Shown here in pieces: positions 52,980 through 62,230 of a DNA stretch of 64,000 bases (position 1 is its first letter; the number at the start of each line of letters is the position of its first letter). The notes under the pieces are model-generated. The model had not been told where the DNA came from. It ran no database searches and was given only the letters and a program-made list of their open reading frames with translations. A program made the position numbers and the translations under genes. The stretch comes from Roseburia rectibacter. GTDB taxonomy: Bacteria > Bacillota > Clostridia > Lachnospirales > Lachnospiraceae. The stretch is taken from positions 957,001 to 1,021,000 of the forward strand of contig NZ_CP092473.1 in the NCBI RefSeq assembly GCF_014287515.2, in the 5' to 3' direction.

Positions 52980-55205
52980 ATGTATAAAAAAAATGCGGGA
53001 ATTCGTAATGTGGCGGTTTTATGTGCGATATTACTGATTTTTGGAATAGCACTATTTGGATGTTTTGGGCAGATCAGAAATAGTTTACAGCAACAGTTGA
53101 TGAGCAGCATAGAGGGGATGGCTGAGCAGAATGAGATACTGATTGAGAAAGAAGTAAGTACACGTTTTCGTCTGCTTTCAAGTCTTGCCAGAGAGTTTTC
53201 AGATGGGGACGAGAGCATTTTTGTTGATAGATTACAGGGATTTGTGGAGACATACCAGTTCAAACGTATGGGATATATCGCGTCAGATGGGATAGCACAG
53301 ACGACAGACGGGTATCATCTGGATATGTCCGACAGAGAGACATTCAGACAGTCGATGCAGGGAAAACAACGTCTGACGGATACATTTGAAGACCAGATTG
53401 ATGGTTCAGATGAAATTGTAAATGCATTCAGTGTACCGGTATATGAAAAAGATCAAAAAACGGTAAAAGGCGTTTTATTTGCAACTGGCAGATATGAAAT
53501 GTTTGAGGGATGCCTGCAAAATGAGATATTTGAAGGTCAGGCTTTTAATTATATTGTAAAAATGGATGGTATGATCATTGCTGCTTCCGGAAACAGTAAG
53601 GAATGGGGAATTGGTAAAAATATTTTTACTGCCGATATTTCAGCAGATGAAAATGATGATGCTGCAAAGAGCCGTATGATCAGTGATATGAAGTCAGGAA
53701 AAAGCGGTTATGGAATGGATCCAAAACGTAAGGAAGTTTCTCTTTATTATTATATGCCGCTTAAGATAGAGGAAACCGGTGATGAATGGTATGTTGTCAC
53801 AGCGGCATCGGAAAGTGTTCTGACAAACCGTATGCAGGTGGTTATGGATGCAATCAACAGCCTGATCATTATCATTCTGGTTATAATATCAGTCAGTGTC
53901 GGAGTATATATTTATTCATGGCGTAAGAGTAAAAAAGAACTTATTTCGCTTGCATATCAGGATCCTGTCACATTAGGAGATAATTTTGCAGCATTTAAGG
54001 AAAAGGCAAAGAGCAAAAAAGATGGTGCTGGATGGCTGGCAGCCATGGATCTTGCGGATTTTAAACTGATCAACAGTACCTGTGGCGTGAAAAAAGGTGA
54101 CGAGGTGCTGCGGGCTGTAAGTGAGATATTTGAAAATGAGAAGGGGGATAATGAACTGGTGGCACATGTGAATGCTGACCGGTTTGTATTGTTCTGGATG
54201 GAAGAAAATCAGGACGCAATCAAAGAGAGACTGGAACGTGTAATCAAAAAGATAGAAGAGATACCGGAGCGTTTAGAGATACCAAATCTTTTTCCGGTGT
54301 TTGGAATTTATCATACAATGGTTTTGGATGAGATCGATCCTTTATATGGAAATGCTGTTCTGGCAAAGCACCAGATCAAAGGAAGACGTGACAGACACTA
54401 CATGTTTTATGATGAACTGAATCATGAGAGTATCCAGGAAAATCGTGAACTGGAAGATCATTTTGAGATGGCACTTGAAAAAGAAGAGTTTGCGATCTGG
54501 TATCAGCCCAAATACAGCGCACATACCAGAAAACTTGTAGGTGCAGAGGCACTGGTACGCTGGAGGAGACAGGATGGAAGCCTTATTCCTCTGCTTAAAT
54601 TTATTCCTCTGTTTGAGCGAAATGGCAACATCATAAGACTTGATGAGTATGTGTTCCGGGCTGTGTGCAGGCAGCAGAAAGCCTGGCAGGAACAGGGACA
54701 GAAGATGTTTCCTGTTTCAGTAAATATTTCGCGTGTCAGTCTCTATTATTCGAATGTTGTTGAAAAATATGAAAGCATTATCCGTTCGTATGATCTTGAT
54801 TCAAAATATATCCAACTGGAGATCACAGAGAGTGCAACAATCGATAATAACGAAATATTTAATCTGTTAGAACAGTTTCACACGGCAGGATTTAAGATAC
54901 TTCTGGATGATTTCGGAAGTGGTTATTCGTCTCTTTCCACATTAAACCGGATGCATTTTGATACGATCAAGCTGGATAAGAGTCTGGTTGATTATATCGG
55001 AGATGACAATGGGGAGAAATTGTTGAATTCTATCACAAAACTGGCGCAGAGTTTTGGAATGGAGATCACGGCTGAGGGTGTAGAGACTGCGGAACAGCTG
55101 ATGTTTTTGTGCAATCTGGACTGTGATGATATACAGGGATATTATTTTTCACGGCCATTGCCGGTAAGAGAATATGAAGAATGTTTAAAAGAAGCATGCA
55201 TGTAA
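52980..55205 (+). CDS. Membrane sensor with degenerate GGDEF and intact EAL domain (c-di-GMP phosphodiesterase)
   Basis: 741 residues. One membrane segment (about 10-32), an extracellular Cache-like domain (33-290), a second segment (about 292-312), a GGDEF domain (335-470) and an EAL domain (490-741). The cyclase signature reads KKGDEV instead of GGDEF, so synthesis is unlikely. The EAL domain keeps EALVRW, VNISRVSL, LEITESAT, DDFGSGYSSL and AEGVETAEQL, so c-di-GMP hydrolysis is expected. It presumably links an outside signal to motility or adhesion. Start is ATG 52980 after AAAGGGGTGG. Confidence 0.9.
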   Translation: MYKKNAGIRNVAVLCAILLIFGIALFGCFGQIRNSLQQQLMSSIEGMAEQNEILIEKEVSTRFRLLSSLAREFSDGDESIFVDRLQGFVETYQFKRMGYIASDGIAQTTDGYHLDMSDRETFRQSMQGKQRLTDTFEDQIDGSDEIVNAFSVPVYEKDQKTVKGVLFATGRYEMFEGCLQNEIFEGQAFNYIVKMDGMIIAASGNSKEWGIGKNIFTADISADENDDAAKSRMISDMKSGKSGYGMDPKRKEVSLYYYMPLKIEETGDEWYVVTAASESVLTNRMQVVMDAINSLIIIILVIISVSVGVYIYSWRKSKKELISLAYQDPVTLGDNFAAFKEKAKSKKDGAGWLAAMDLADFKLINSTCGVKKGDEVLRAVSEIFENEKGDNELVAHVNADRFVLFWMEENQDAIKERLERVIKKIEEIPERLEIPNLFPVFGIYHTMVLDEIDPLYGNAVLAKHQIKGRRDRHYMFYDELNHESIQENRELEDHFEMALEKEEFAIWYQPKYSAHTRKLVGAEALVRWRRQDGSLIPLLKFIPLFERNGNIIRLDEYVFRAVCRQQKAWQEQGQKMFPVSVNISRVSLYYSNVVEKYESIIRSYDLDSKYIQLEITESATIDNNEIFNLLEQFHTAGFKILLDDFGSGYSSLSTLNRMHFDTIKLDKSLVDYIGDDNGEKLLNSITKLAQSFGMEITAEGVETAEQLMFLCNLDCDDIQGYYFSRPLPVREYEECLKEACM

Positions 55206-55254
55206 TATGCTTTGGATTCATACAATATAACAATCGATACCATGGAGGTACAGG

Positions 55255-55704
55255 GTGAGCGCAAAGACGAGGATCGTAGTCCTTCATATGAAGGAGGTTA
55301 TCTATACAGCGATATTTGTCGGACTTGGGATCGTATTGATTATATTGCTGCTTTTCATGTTTTTGCCGAAAAAACAGAAGAATGGGGCAGAGCCAACGAT
55401 GCAGTATACAGCAGGTGTATATACATCGTCGGTAATGATGGGCAGTCAGTCAGCTGATATACAGGTCATTGTAGATGAAAATCGTATACAATCTATTTCC
55501 CTGCTCAGTCTGGATGAAACAGTAGCGACAATGTATCCGCTTATGGAACCGGCATTGGAAAATGTCAGCGAACAGGTGATAAAACAGCAGTCAACGGAAG
55601 GAATTACATATAATAAGGATAATCAGTATACATCGATCGTACTGTTAAATGCGATCGAGAATGCACTTGCAAAAGCAGAGATCGCAGAGGGGGAAGCAGA
55701 TTGA
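55255..55704 (+). CDS. Single-span membrane protein with FMN_bind-like outer domain
   Basis: 149 residues from GTG 55255, with GGAGG seven bases upstream. One membrane segment (VIYTAIFVGLGIVLIILLLFMFL), then an outer domain: YTSSVMMGSQSADIQVIVDENRIQSISLLSLDET and later VIKQQSTEGITYNKDNQYTSIVLLNAIENAL. This resembles the FMN-binding repeat fold but lacks a clear flavin-linking threonine motif. Function unknown. It is 49 bp after the EAL gene and may be in its operon. Confidence 0.7.
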   Translation: MSAKTRIVVLHMKEVIYTAIFVGLGIVLIILLLFMFLPKKQKNGAEPTMQYTAGVYTSSVMMGSQSADIQVIVDENRIQSISLLSLDETVATMYPLMEPALENVSEQVIKQQSTEGITYNKDNQYTSIVLLNAIENALAKAEIAEGEAD

Positions 55705-55752
55705 CAGAGCATGGAAAAAGAATGGCTGGTCTGCAGATGATATGTTATGTAA

Positions 55753-55784
55753 AAAAGGTTCCGGATGTTCCGGAACCTTTTTGT
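55753..55784. terminator. Bidirectional terminator
   Basis: AAAAAAGGTTCCGGA/TCCGGAACCTTTTTT with a 3-base loop, between convergent genes. Confidence 0.95.
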
Positions 55785-55791
55785 TGAAATG

Positions 55792-56034
55792 TTATTCTTC
55801 TGTATCGAGTGTATTCATATAATCATTTACTGCGTCAAGATTGGCATAGATCGTTTTGATCGGTCTGCTCTTTTCATATGCATGATAACCGGAATATCCT
55901 GCCCAGCCAACGATAAGGACTGCGATTACCCATCCACAGATAATACCTGCGATGCGTTTTCTTTTTTCCTTTGCGAGAATCTTTTTGCGGTTTGCTTTCT
56001 CTTCTTTATAGCGGTCAACTTTTGCCTGACTCAT
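55792..56034 (-). CDS. Small single-span membrane protein
   Basis: 80 residues. A highly basic, lysine-rich N-terminus (KEEKANRKKILAKEKRKR) is followed by one membrane segment (IAGIICGWVIAVLIVGWAGYSGY) and a short acidic tail (NDYMNTLDTEE). A ribosome site GGAGGATAAT precedes the ATG. Small proteins of this shape are common in Lachnospiraceae; I know no function. Monocistronic, with a terminator at its end. Confidence 0.8.
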   Translation of the reverse strand: MSQAKVDRYKEEKANRKKILAKEKRKRIAGIICGWVIAVLIVGWAGYSGYHAYEKSRPIKTIYANLDAVNDYMNTLDTEE

Positions 56035-56251
56035 AATTATCCTCCGTATTATTATTTACATGCTGATGCATGGGTAAAAATCATATAAACATATTGATAA
56101 TATACCCCATTCTGCCCGAAAAAGCAATAGAAATACACCTTGTCATTTTTGGGGAAATTGGTTAAAATGAGAGTTTGAAAGAGTATGGACAGACAGAAAA
56201 CAACAATGCACAGGAAACGAAGTGCATTGTGGATGGAGGATAGAAATTTTT

Positions 56252-56746
56252 ATGAATATAATTGTTGCAGCAGATGAAAACTGGGCGATCGGTAATAAAA
56301 ATGAATTGTTAGTCCGGATTCCGGCAGATCAAAAGTTTTTCCGTGAAACAACGATGGGAAAAGTAGTTGTGATGGGGCGGAAAACGTTAGAAACATTTCC
56401 GAATGGACTTCCACTGATGGGGCGGACGAATATTGTGCTGACACATGATAAAAAGTTCCGGGTTCCGGGAGCTTTGATCGTACATGATATGGAAGAACTT
56501 CATGAAGAACTGAAAAAGTACGATAGTGAAGATATTTATGTGATCGGCGGCGAATCCGTATATAGGCAGCTCATTGATGAGTGTGATGTGGCACATGTCA
56601 CAAAGATTGATTTTGCATATGATGCAGATGCACATTTTCCGGATCTGGATGCAGATCCGGCATGGCAGGTAACAGCGGACAGTGAAGAACAGACATATTT
56701 TGATCTGGAGTATTATTTTTACCGGTATGAGAGAGTCAGAAAATAA
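56252..56746 (+). CDS. folA: Dihydrofolate reductase
   Basis: 164 residues from ATG 56252 (GGAGGAT upstream). MNIIVAADENWAIGNKNELLVRIPADQKFFRETTMGKVVVMGRKTLETFP is classic DHFR, with the substrate-binding acidic residue position and GRKT cofactor site; IYVIGGESVYRQLIDECDVAHVTKI follows. It reduces dihydrofolate to tetrahydrofolate with NADPH. thyA is not adjacent. The AEC transporter gene follows after 31 bp. Confidence 0.95.
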   Translation: MNIIVAADENWAIGNKNELLVRIPADQKFFRETTMGKVVVMGRKTLETFPNGLPLMGRTNIVLTHDKKFRVPGALIVHDMEELHEELKKYDSEDIYVIGGESVYRQLIDECDVAHVTKIDFAYDADAHFPDLDADPAWQVTADSEEQTYFDLEYYFYRYERVRK

Positions 56747-56777
56747 ATAAACCAAAACGGAAAGCAGTGCAGCGAAG

Positions 56778-57731
56778 ATGGAAAATTTTATTTACAGTAT
56801 CAATGTGACGTTCCCGATTTTTTTAGTTATGGTCATTGGTTATTTTTTAAAACAGATCGGAATGTTAAATGACAATTTTGTTACGGTGGCAAATCGTTTT
56901 AATTTTAAGGTGACGCTGCCGTTTATGCTGTTTCGCGATATCGCAGGTGTGGATATCAGAGAAGTATTTGATTTAAAATATGTGTTATTCTGTGCACTGG
57001 TAAGTACAGCATGTTTCTGGCTGATCTGGGGCGGTGTGAAACTTTTTCTGAAAGATAAGTCCATGCGGGGCGCATTTGTGCAGGCATCGTTCCGTAGCAG
57101 TGCAGCGGTCATGGGGCTTGCTTTTATCCAGAATATTTACGGAACTTCGGCGATGGGACCGCTGATGATCGTCAGTGCGGTACCACTTTACAACATTTTT
57201 TCTGTGATCGTGCTGACTTTCGAGGGCGAAAATGCGAGCGGAGTAAATGGAAAAGAAAAGATCAAAGAGGCATGTGTCGGAATTGCTAAAAATCCGATCA
57301 TTCTTGGTATTTTAGCGGGACTGGTCGTGGGACTTTCCGGAATCGAATTTCCAACGATTATAAATAAGACGGTAAACAGTGTGGCGCAGATGGCAACACC
57401 GCTTGCACTGATCACGATCGGAGCCGGATTTGAGGGGAGAAAAGCACTCGCAAAAATAAAACCGACGATCGCGGCATCTATGATCAAACTGGTGATCCAG
57501 CCGCTTATTTTTCTTCCGGTTGCAGCCTGGATGGGATTTAGCGGGGAAAAAATGATCGCGATACTGATCATGCTTGCATCCCCGACAACACCGAGCTGTT
57601 ATATCATGGCGAAAAGCATGAATAATGATGGTGTACTGACGGCGAGTGTGATCGTGACGACAACGCTGCTTGCAGCATTTACGCTGACCGGATGGATTTT
57701 TATATTAAAATCAGTCGGTCTGATTGGATAA
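56778..57731 (+). CDS. AEC-family (auxin efflux carrier-type) transporter
   Basis: 317 residues with about ten membrane segments in two five-segment repeats: FPIFLVMVIGYFLKQIGMLNDNFVTVANRFNFKVTLPFMLFRDIAG and MATPLALITIGAGFEGRKAL, MLASPTTPSCYIMAKSMNNDG. AEC proteins move organic acids or amino acids. It lies 78 bp before ilvB; a link with pyruvate or branched-chain acid movement is possible but not shown. Confidence 0.9.
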   Translation: MENFIYSINVTFPIFLVMVIGYFLKQIGMLNDNFVTVANRFNFKVTLPFMLFRDIAGVDIREVFDLKYVLFCALVSTACFWLIWGGVKLFLKDKSMRGAFVQASFRSSAAVMGLAFIQNIYGTSAMGPLMIVSAVPLYNIFSVIVLTFEGENASGVNGKEKIKEACVGIAKNPIILGILAGLVVGLSGIEFPTIINKTVNSVAQMATPLALITIGAGFEGRKALAKIKPTIAASMIKLVIQPLIFLPVAAWMGFSGEKMIAILIMLASPTTPSCYIMAKSMNNDGVLTASVIVTTTLLAAFTLTGWIFILKSVGLIG

Positions 57732-57809
57732 ATAAAATCATTGCATTTCCCGGTAAGATGGGATATAGTTTTTTGAAAGAAAAATACCTTGGTTTTTTGG
57801 GAGGACGAT

Positions 57810-59531
57810 ATGGATATAACAGGCAGAAAATTATTTGTAAAAGCGCTGCAGGAAGAGGGCGTGGATACCATTTTCGGTTATCCGGGCGGTACTGTAACAG
57901 ATCTTTTCGATGAATTATATAAACAGGATAGTATTGACGTCGTCCTGCCGAGACATGAACAGGGACTGATACATGCAGCAGAAGGGTATGCGAAATCTAC
58001 CGGAAAAGTCGGTGTATGTCTGGTAACAAGCGGACCTGGGGCAACGAATATCATCACAGGACTTGCAGATGCACATTATGACAGTATTCCGTTAGTTTGT
58101 TTTACGGGGCAGGTTCCACTTTCTTTAATAGGAAATGATGCGTTTCAGGAAGTAGATATTGTCGGAATGACAAGAAGTGTCACAAAATATGGCGTAACAG
58201 TGCGCAGACGGGAAGATTTAGGACGGATCATCAAGATGGCATTTTATATCGCATCCACCGGCAAGCCTGGGCCGGTACTGATTGATATTCCAAAGGATAT
58301 CCAGACGGCAGCAGGACCGGCAGAATATCCGTCAAATATCCAGATCCGTGGTTATAAGCCGAATGATTCGGTACATATCGGACAGTTGAAAAAAGCATAC
58401 AAACTGCTCCGTACTGCAAAGAAACCGCTGATCCTTGCCGGAGGTGGTATCAATATTGCGCATGCAAATGATAAGCTGCTTGCGTTAGCAGAGAAGATGC
58501 AGATTCCGGTTGTTACGACGATCATGGGAAAAGGTTCGATCCCGACGAGCCATCCACTTTATGTTGGTAACAGTGGCATGCATGGAAAATATGCGGCAAA
58601 TATGGCAGTCAGCAAATGTGATGTGCTCTTTTCCATCGGAACCAGATTTAATGACCGTATAACCGGAGATTTAAATGAATTTGCACCGAAAGCTAAGATC
58701 GTGCATATCGATGTGGATACGGCATCTATTTCCAGAAATGTCGTTGTGGATGTTCCGGTCGTATCGGATGCTAATTTAGCGTTGGAAAAGCTGCTTGAAT
58801 GGGCAGAATCAAAGGATACAGAACAGTGGCAGAAAGAAATCGCAGAGTGGGATAAGAAAAATCCGCTTGAGATGCGCAGAGACTGTGGCATGACACCGCA
58901 GATGGTATTTGAGCATGTAAACCGTACTTTTGGGGAGGCTGTTTATGTAACAGATGTCGGACAGCATCAGATGTGGGCAACACAGTACTTAGAGTTAGAT
59001 TCCTGGCATCAGCTGATCACATCCGGTGGACTTGGCACAATGGGATTTGGATTCCCGGCAGCAATCGGGGCAAAGATCGGTAATCGTGATAAGGAAGTCG
59101 TCTGCTTTACCGGTGACGGCGGTTTTCAGATGAATATTCAGGAGATGGCAACGGCGGTGGTACAGGAAGCACCGGTGATCATCTGTCTGTTCAATAACTA
59201 TTATCTTGGCATGGTACGTCAGATGCAGCAGTTGTTTTATGGAAAACGTTACGAGGCAACCTGTCTGCGGAGAAGAAGAACCTGTCCGGCAAACTGTAAG
59301 GGACCGAATGCATCCTGCCCTCCATATACACCGGATTTTATTGCATTAGCGAAGAGTTATGGTGCACATGGTATCCGGGTGGAAAAAGAGGAGGATATCC
59401 AGGCAGCACTTGATGAGGCACGTACTTATACAGATGCCCCGACGATCATTGAATTTATGATTTCCACAGATGAGATCGTACTTCCTATGGTAAAGAGCGG
59501 AAATCCAATGAGCGAGATGATTTTGAAATAG
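57810..59531 (+). CDS. ilvB: Acetolactate synthase, large catalytic subunit
   Basis: 573 residues from ATG 57810 (TTGGGAGGA upstream). TPP enzyme: GVDTIFGYPGGTVTDLFDEL, RHEQGLIHAAEGYAKSTGKVGVC with the catalytic Glu, FAD domain, and the TPP motif GDGGFQMNIQEMATAV plus FNNYYLG. It joins two pyruvates, or pyruvate and 2-oxobutyrate, for valine, leucine and isoleucine. The regulatory subunit follows at 59546. Odd: a 4-Cys stretch (Cys485, 492, 496, 503) sits just before TPDFIALAKSYG, where other enzymes have a short loop. Confidence 0.95.
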   Translation: MDITGRKLFVKALQEEGVDTIFGYPGGTVTDLFDELYKQDSIDVVLPRHEQGLIHAAEGYAKSTGKVGVCLVTSGPGATNIITGLADAHYDSIPLVCFTGQVPLSLIGNDAFQEVDIVGMTRSVTKYGVTVRRREDLGRIIKMAFYIASTGKPGPVLIDIPKDIQTAAGPAEYPSNIQIRGYKPNDSVHIGQLKKAYKLLRTAKKPLILAGGGINIAHANDKLLALAEKMQIPVVTTIMGKGSIPTSHPLYVGNSGMHGKYAANMAVSKCDVLFSIGTRFNDRITGDLNEFAPKAKIVHIDVDTASISRNVVVDVPVVSDANLALEKLLEWAESKDTEQWQKEIAEWDKKNPLEMRRDCGMTPQMVFEHVNRTFGEAVYVTDVGQHQMWATQYLELDSWHQLITSGGLGTMGFGFPAAIGAKIGNRDKEVVCFTGDGGFQMNIQEMATAVVQEAPVIICLFNNYYLGMVRQMQQLFYGKRYEATCLRRRRTCPANCKGPNASCPPYTPDFIALAKSYGAHGIRVEKEEDIQAALDEARTYTDAPTIIEFMISTDEIVLPMVKSGNPMSEMILK

Positions 59532-59545
59532 GAGAGGATACGGAT

Positions 59546-60043
59546 ATGAAAAATAGATGGATTGCATTATATGTGGAAAACCAGGTAGGTGTTTTAGCAA
59601 AAGTATCCGGTCTTTTTTCCGGAAAATCTTACAATCTCCAGAGTCTTACGGTTGGTACAACAGAGGATGAGACAGTTTCAAGAATGACGATCTGTGTGAC
59701 CAGTGATGATATCACATTTGAGCAGATCAAAAAGCAGTTGAACCGTATGGTCGAGGTCATTAAAGTCATCGATCTTACAGATGTGCCGATTCACATGAAG
59801 GAGATTTTATTTGCAAAAGTGTTAGATGTCGATGAGGCTGGAAAACTTGAAGTATTCCAGATCGCACAGGTATTTAATGTGCAGGTGGCAGATATCGGAA
59901 ACGACAGTGTACTCTTAGAGTGCAAACTGACAGAACGACGCAACAATGAACTGATCGATCTGTTAAAATCCAAATTCCACCGGATCGAGGTTGTGCGCGG
60001 CGGTGCAGTGGCGATCGAGTCGATCAGCACATCGTGCAGGTGA
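59546..60043 (+). CDS. ilvN: Acetolactate synthase, regulatory small subunit
   Basis: 165 residues. ACT domain at the N-terminus (RWIALYVENQVGVLAKVSGLFSGKSYNLQSLTVGTTED) that binds valine, then the C-terminal domain (EILFAKVLDVDEAGKLEVFQIAQVFNVQVADIG, LLKSKFHRIEVVRGGAVAIE). It activates the large subunit and gives feedback control. 14 bp after ilvB, with AGGAGAGG as ribosome site. No T-box leader was found ahead of ilvB. Confidence 0.94.
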   Translation: MKNRWIALYVENQVGVLAKVSGLFSGKSYNLQSLTVGTTEDETVSRMTICVTSDDITFEQIKKQLNRMVEVIKVIDLTDVPIHMKEILFAKVLDVDEAGKLEVFQIAQVFNVQVADIGNDSVLLECKLTERRNNELIDLLKSKFHRIEVVRGGAVAIESISTSCR

Positions 60044-60151
60044 AATTTTCCGGGATCATTGGGTTTATATAGGCAGAAAAAACGGAATCAGCAAAGATTA
60101 GTAAATTTTACAGGGATCAATAGGGTTATATAGTTAAAACAGAACGCAAAA

Positions 60152-60183
60152 AAAGAGGCGGGTGATGATTTCACCTGCCTCCT
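60152..60183 (+). terminator. Terminator after ilvN
   Basis: GAGGCGGGTGA/TTCACCTGCCTC (one G-T pair) around TGAT, then CTTTC; preceded by A7, so it may serve both convergent genes. Confidence 0.8.
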
Positions 60184-60214
60184 TTCATTTGGAAAGAAAA
60201 ATATATGGGATTGT

Positions 60215-61258
60215 CTATACACGCTTATTTAAGAAAGCGATAAATTTTTCGAAATGCATCGGTGTTCCCTGTATTTCCTGTACTTTCAGGCGGTTTTTCT
60301 CATTAAATCCCACAAGAATATTATGGTTTGCCTCCGAAAGATAATCAATGATACCGTCGATGTCGGATTTGATATTTTTCGGGCACTGGATATACAGATG
60401 CTTATTTGCACTGATATGCAGTGTATATGAGATACTGAAATGATACCAGAAGAACTTGTGCAGCGTGGAATATTTGTAGATCCATATGATCTGATCGATC
60501 GGTACGATCGCATTGCCATAAACGGAAGTTTCGATGAAAAAATGTTCCGTGATAAACATATCTTCTGTTGCAAGCTGCGGCAATGTGGCAAGTTCTTCTT
60601 CTGCCTGTTCTAACATTTTTTTCGGATTGCCAAAAAGCGCAAGATCCTGGCAGGCAGGAGAGAGTACCGGGAAAAACATATACACAATAGACAGTACGAC
60701 ACAGAGCAGTGCATAAATCCCGGTAATAAAAATAGCTGCAAACAAGATCCGGTTCCCAACATGATTAAATCCGGGTTCACTGATATAATAGGAAGATACC
60801 TTGTTGCGGATACCATTTTCTGTCCAGTTTAAATCGGTTGAAAGGTTTGAAAGCAGGGTGTCAAAGTTTTCATTTCCCTTTGAAATCTTTCCCTGAATGG
60901 TAACATCTTCGATCGAAGGCAGACCTTCCTCACTTGTATCTGGGGCTAACAATACGATGACACATTCTCCGGCACGCATCGTGTAATAATAATAACCGTT
61001 GGTGTGCCCAAAAAGGGACTGTGTATATCCGGTAAATTTTAAATCAGAAAGCGTGGTGCTCACATACTGTTCGCCATTCCGGAAAGCTGTCTCTAAAGAA
61101 GTATCTGCAGGCAGAATATCCGGAGAAAATACGGAGGACAGTGAAAAAAAGTGCCATGCAAGAATGAGCACGATCAGGTAAATAATCGGAGCTGCAAGTC
61201 TTCGTTTATAAAACGCCTTTATATTTTTGCTGATATAATGATCGTAATTTTCAGGCAT
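60215..61258 (-). CDS. Uncharacterised membrane protein with two distant membrane segments
   Basis: 347 residues. Membrane segments at about 23-42 (LAAPIIYLIVLILAWHFFSL) and 173-198 (ILFAAIFITGIYALLCVVLSIVYMFF). A loop of about 130 residues between them probably faces outside; the C-terminal 150 residues (FFIETSVYGNAIVPIDQIIWIYKY, HLYIQCPKNIKSDIDGIIDYL) look like a PH-like cytoplasmic domain. No enzyme motif. It may be one of the uncharacterised clostridial DUF families; unsure which. Confidence 0.75.
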   Translation of the reverse strand: MPENYDHYISKNIKAFYKRRLAAPIIYLIVLILAWHFFSLSSVFSPDILPADTSLETAFRNGEQYVSTTLSDLKFTGYTQSLFGHTNGYYYYTMRAGECVIVLLAPDTSEEGLPSIEDVTIQGKISKGNENFDTLLSNLSTDLNWTENGIRNKVSSYYISEPGFNHVGNRILFAAIFITGIYALLCVVLSIVYMFFPVLSPACQDLALFGNPKKMLEQAEEELATLPQLATEDMFITEHFFIETSVYGNAIVPIDQIIWIYKYSTLHKFFWYHFSISYTLHISANKHLYIQCPKNIKSDIDGIIDYLSEANHNILVGFNEKNRLKVQEIQGTPMHFEKFIAFLNKRV

Positions 61259-61418
61259 ATCAAAATCCTTTTCTCAAATAAAAAATGACATACTGTTAAT
61301 AGTATAGATTCTTTTTTGCTTTATTTCAACTAAAACCTGTGATAAGATGGTACTTGCTTGGAAAGGTACTGCAGAAATGACTGAAAAGCAGTAACCAACA
61401 CTAAAAGGAGATTATAAT

Positions 61419-62195
61419 TTGGAAGCATATACGAGTTTTGCACAGGTGTATGATCTGTTCATGGATAATGTTCCATACGAAGAGTGGAGCCAGTACATTA
61501 TAGGACTTCTGAAAGAATATGGGATCTGTGAAGGAACAGTGCTTGATTTAGGATGTGGTACAGGAAAGATCACAAGATTGTTGAAAAAAGCGGGCTACGA
61601 TATGATCGGTGTGGATAATTCACCGGAAATGTTAGAGATCGCAGCGGAAACCGGATATCAGGAGATGCCGGAGGATGAGATTTTATATCTGCTGCAGGAT
61701 ATGAGAGAACTTGAACTGTATGGAAGTGTGCGTGCAGTCGTAAGTATCTGTGATTCCATGAATTATCTGCTGGAAGAGACGGATCTGCTTTCATTGTTTT
61801 ATCGTGTAAATGAATATTTAGACCCGGATGGTATTTTTATCTTCGATCTGAACACAGTATATAAATATAAAGAGCTTTTAGGTGAGACGACGATTGCAGA
61901 GAACCGTGAGGAAGGCAGTTTTATCTGGGACAATTACTTTGATGAAGAAGAACAGATCAACGAATACGATCTGACACTTTTTATCCGCGAAGAAGAGGGG
62001 CTTTATCGTAAGTTTGAAGAGACGCATTATCAGCGTGCATATGCGTTAGAAAACGTAAAACATCTCTTGGAACAGGCGGGACTTGAACTCGTCGCAGCAT
62101 ATGACGCATTTACGAGAGAACCGGTAAAAGAGGAAAGTGAGCGCATCTATGTGATTGCGAGGAGTAATGCCGGAAAGACAGAAATAACTGAATAA
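61419..62195 (+). CDS. Class I SAM-dependent methyltransferase
   Basis: 258 residues from TTG 61419, eight bases after AAAGGAG. SAM-binding motif I VLDLGCGTGKITRLLKKAGYDMIGVDNSPEML, then VSICDSMNYLLEETD and FDLNTVYKYKELLGE. The C-terminal half carries a GxW-like beta region typical of small-molecule methyltransferases. Substrate unknown. It is 35 bp ahead of hslO in a likely operon; this pair is common in Lachnospiraceae. Confidence 0.9.
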   Translation: MEAYTSFAQVYDLFMDNVPYEEWSQYIIGLLKEYGICEGTVLDLGCGTGKITRLLKKAGYDMIGVDNSPEMLEIAAETGYQEMPEDEILYLLQDMRELELYGSVRAVVSICDSMNYLLEETDLLSLFYRVNEYLDPDGIFIFDLNTVYKYKELLGETTIAENREEGSFIWDNYFDEEEQINEYDLTLFIREEEGLYRKFEETHYQRAYALENVKHLLEQAGLELVAAYDAFTREPVKEESERIYVIARSNAGKTEITE

Positions 62196-62230
62196 AATTA
62201 TAAATATAGTACGAAAATGGAGGATAAAAT

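Noticed and set aside
57731..57810. T-box or leader attenuator ahead of ilvB
   Set aside because: The gap is only 78 bp and lacks the T-box sequence, a terminator or a leucine/valine-rich leader peptide.
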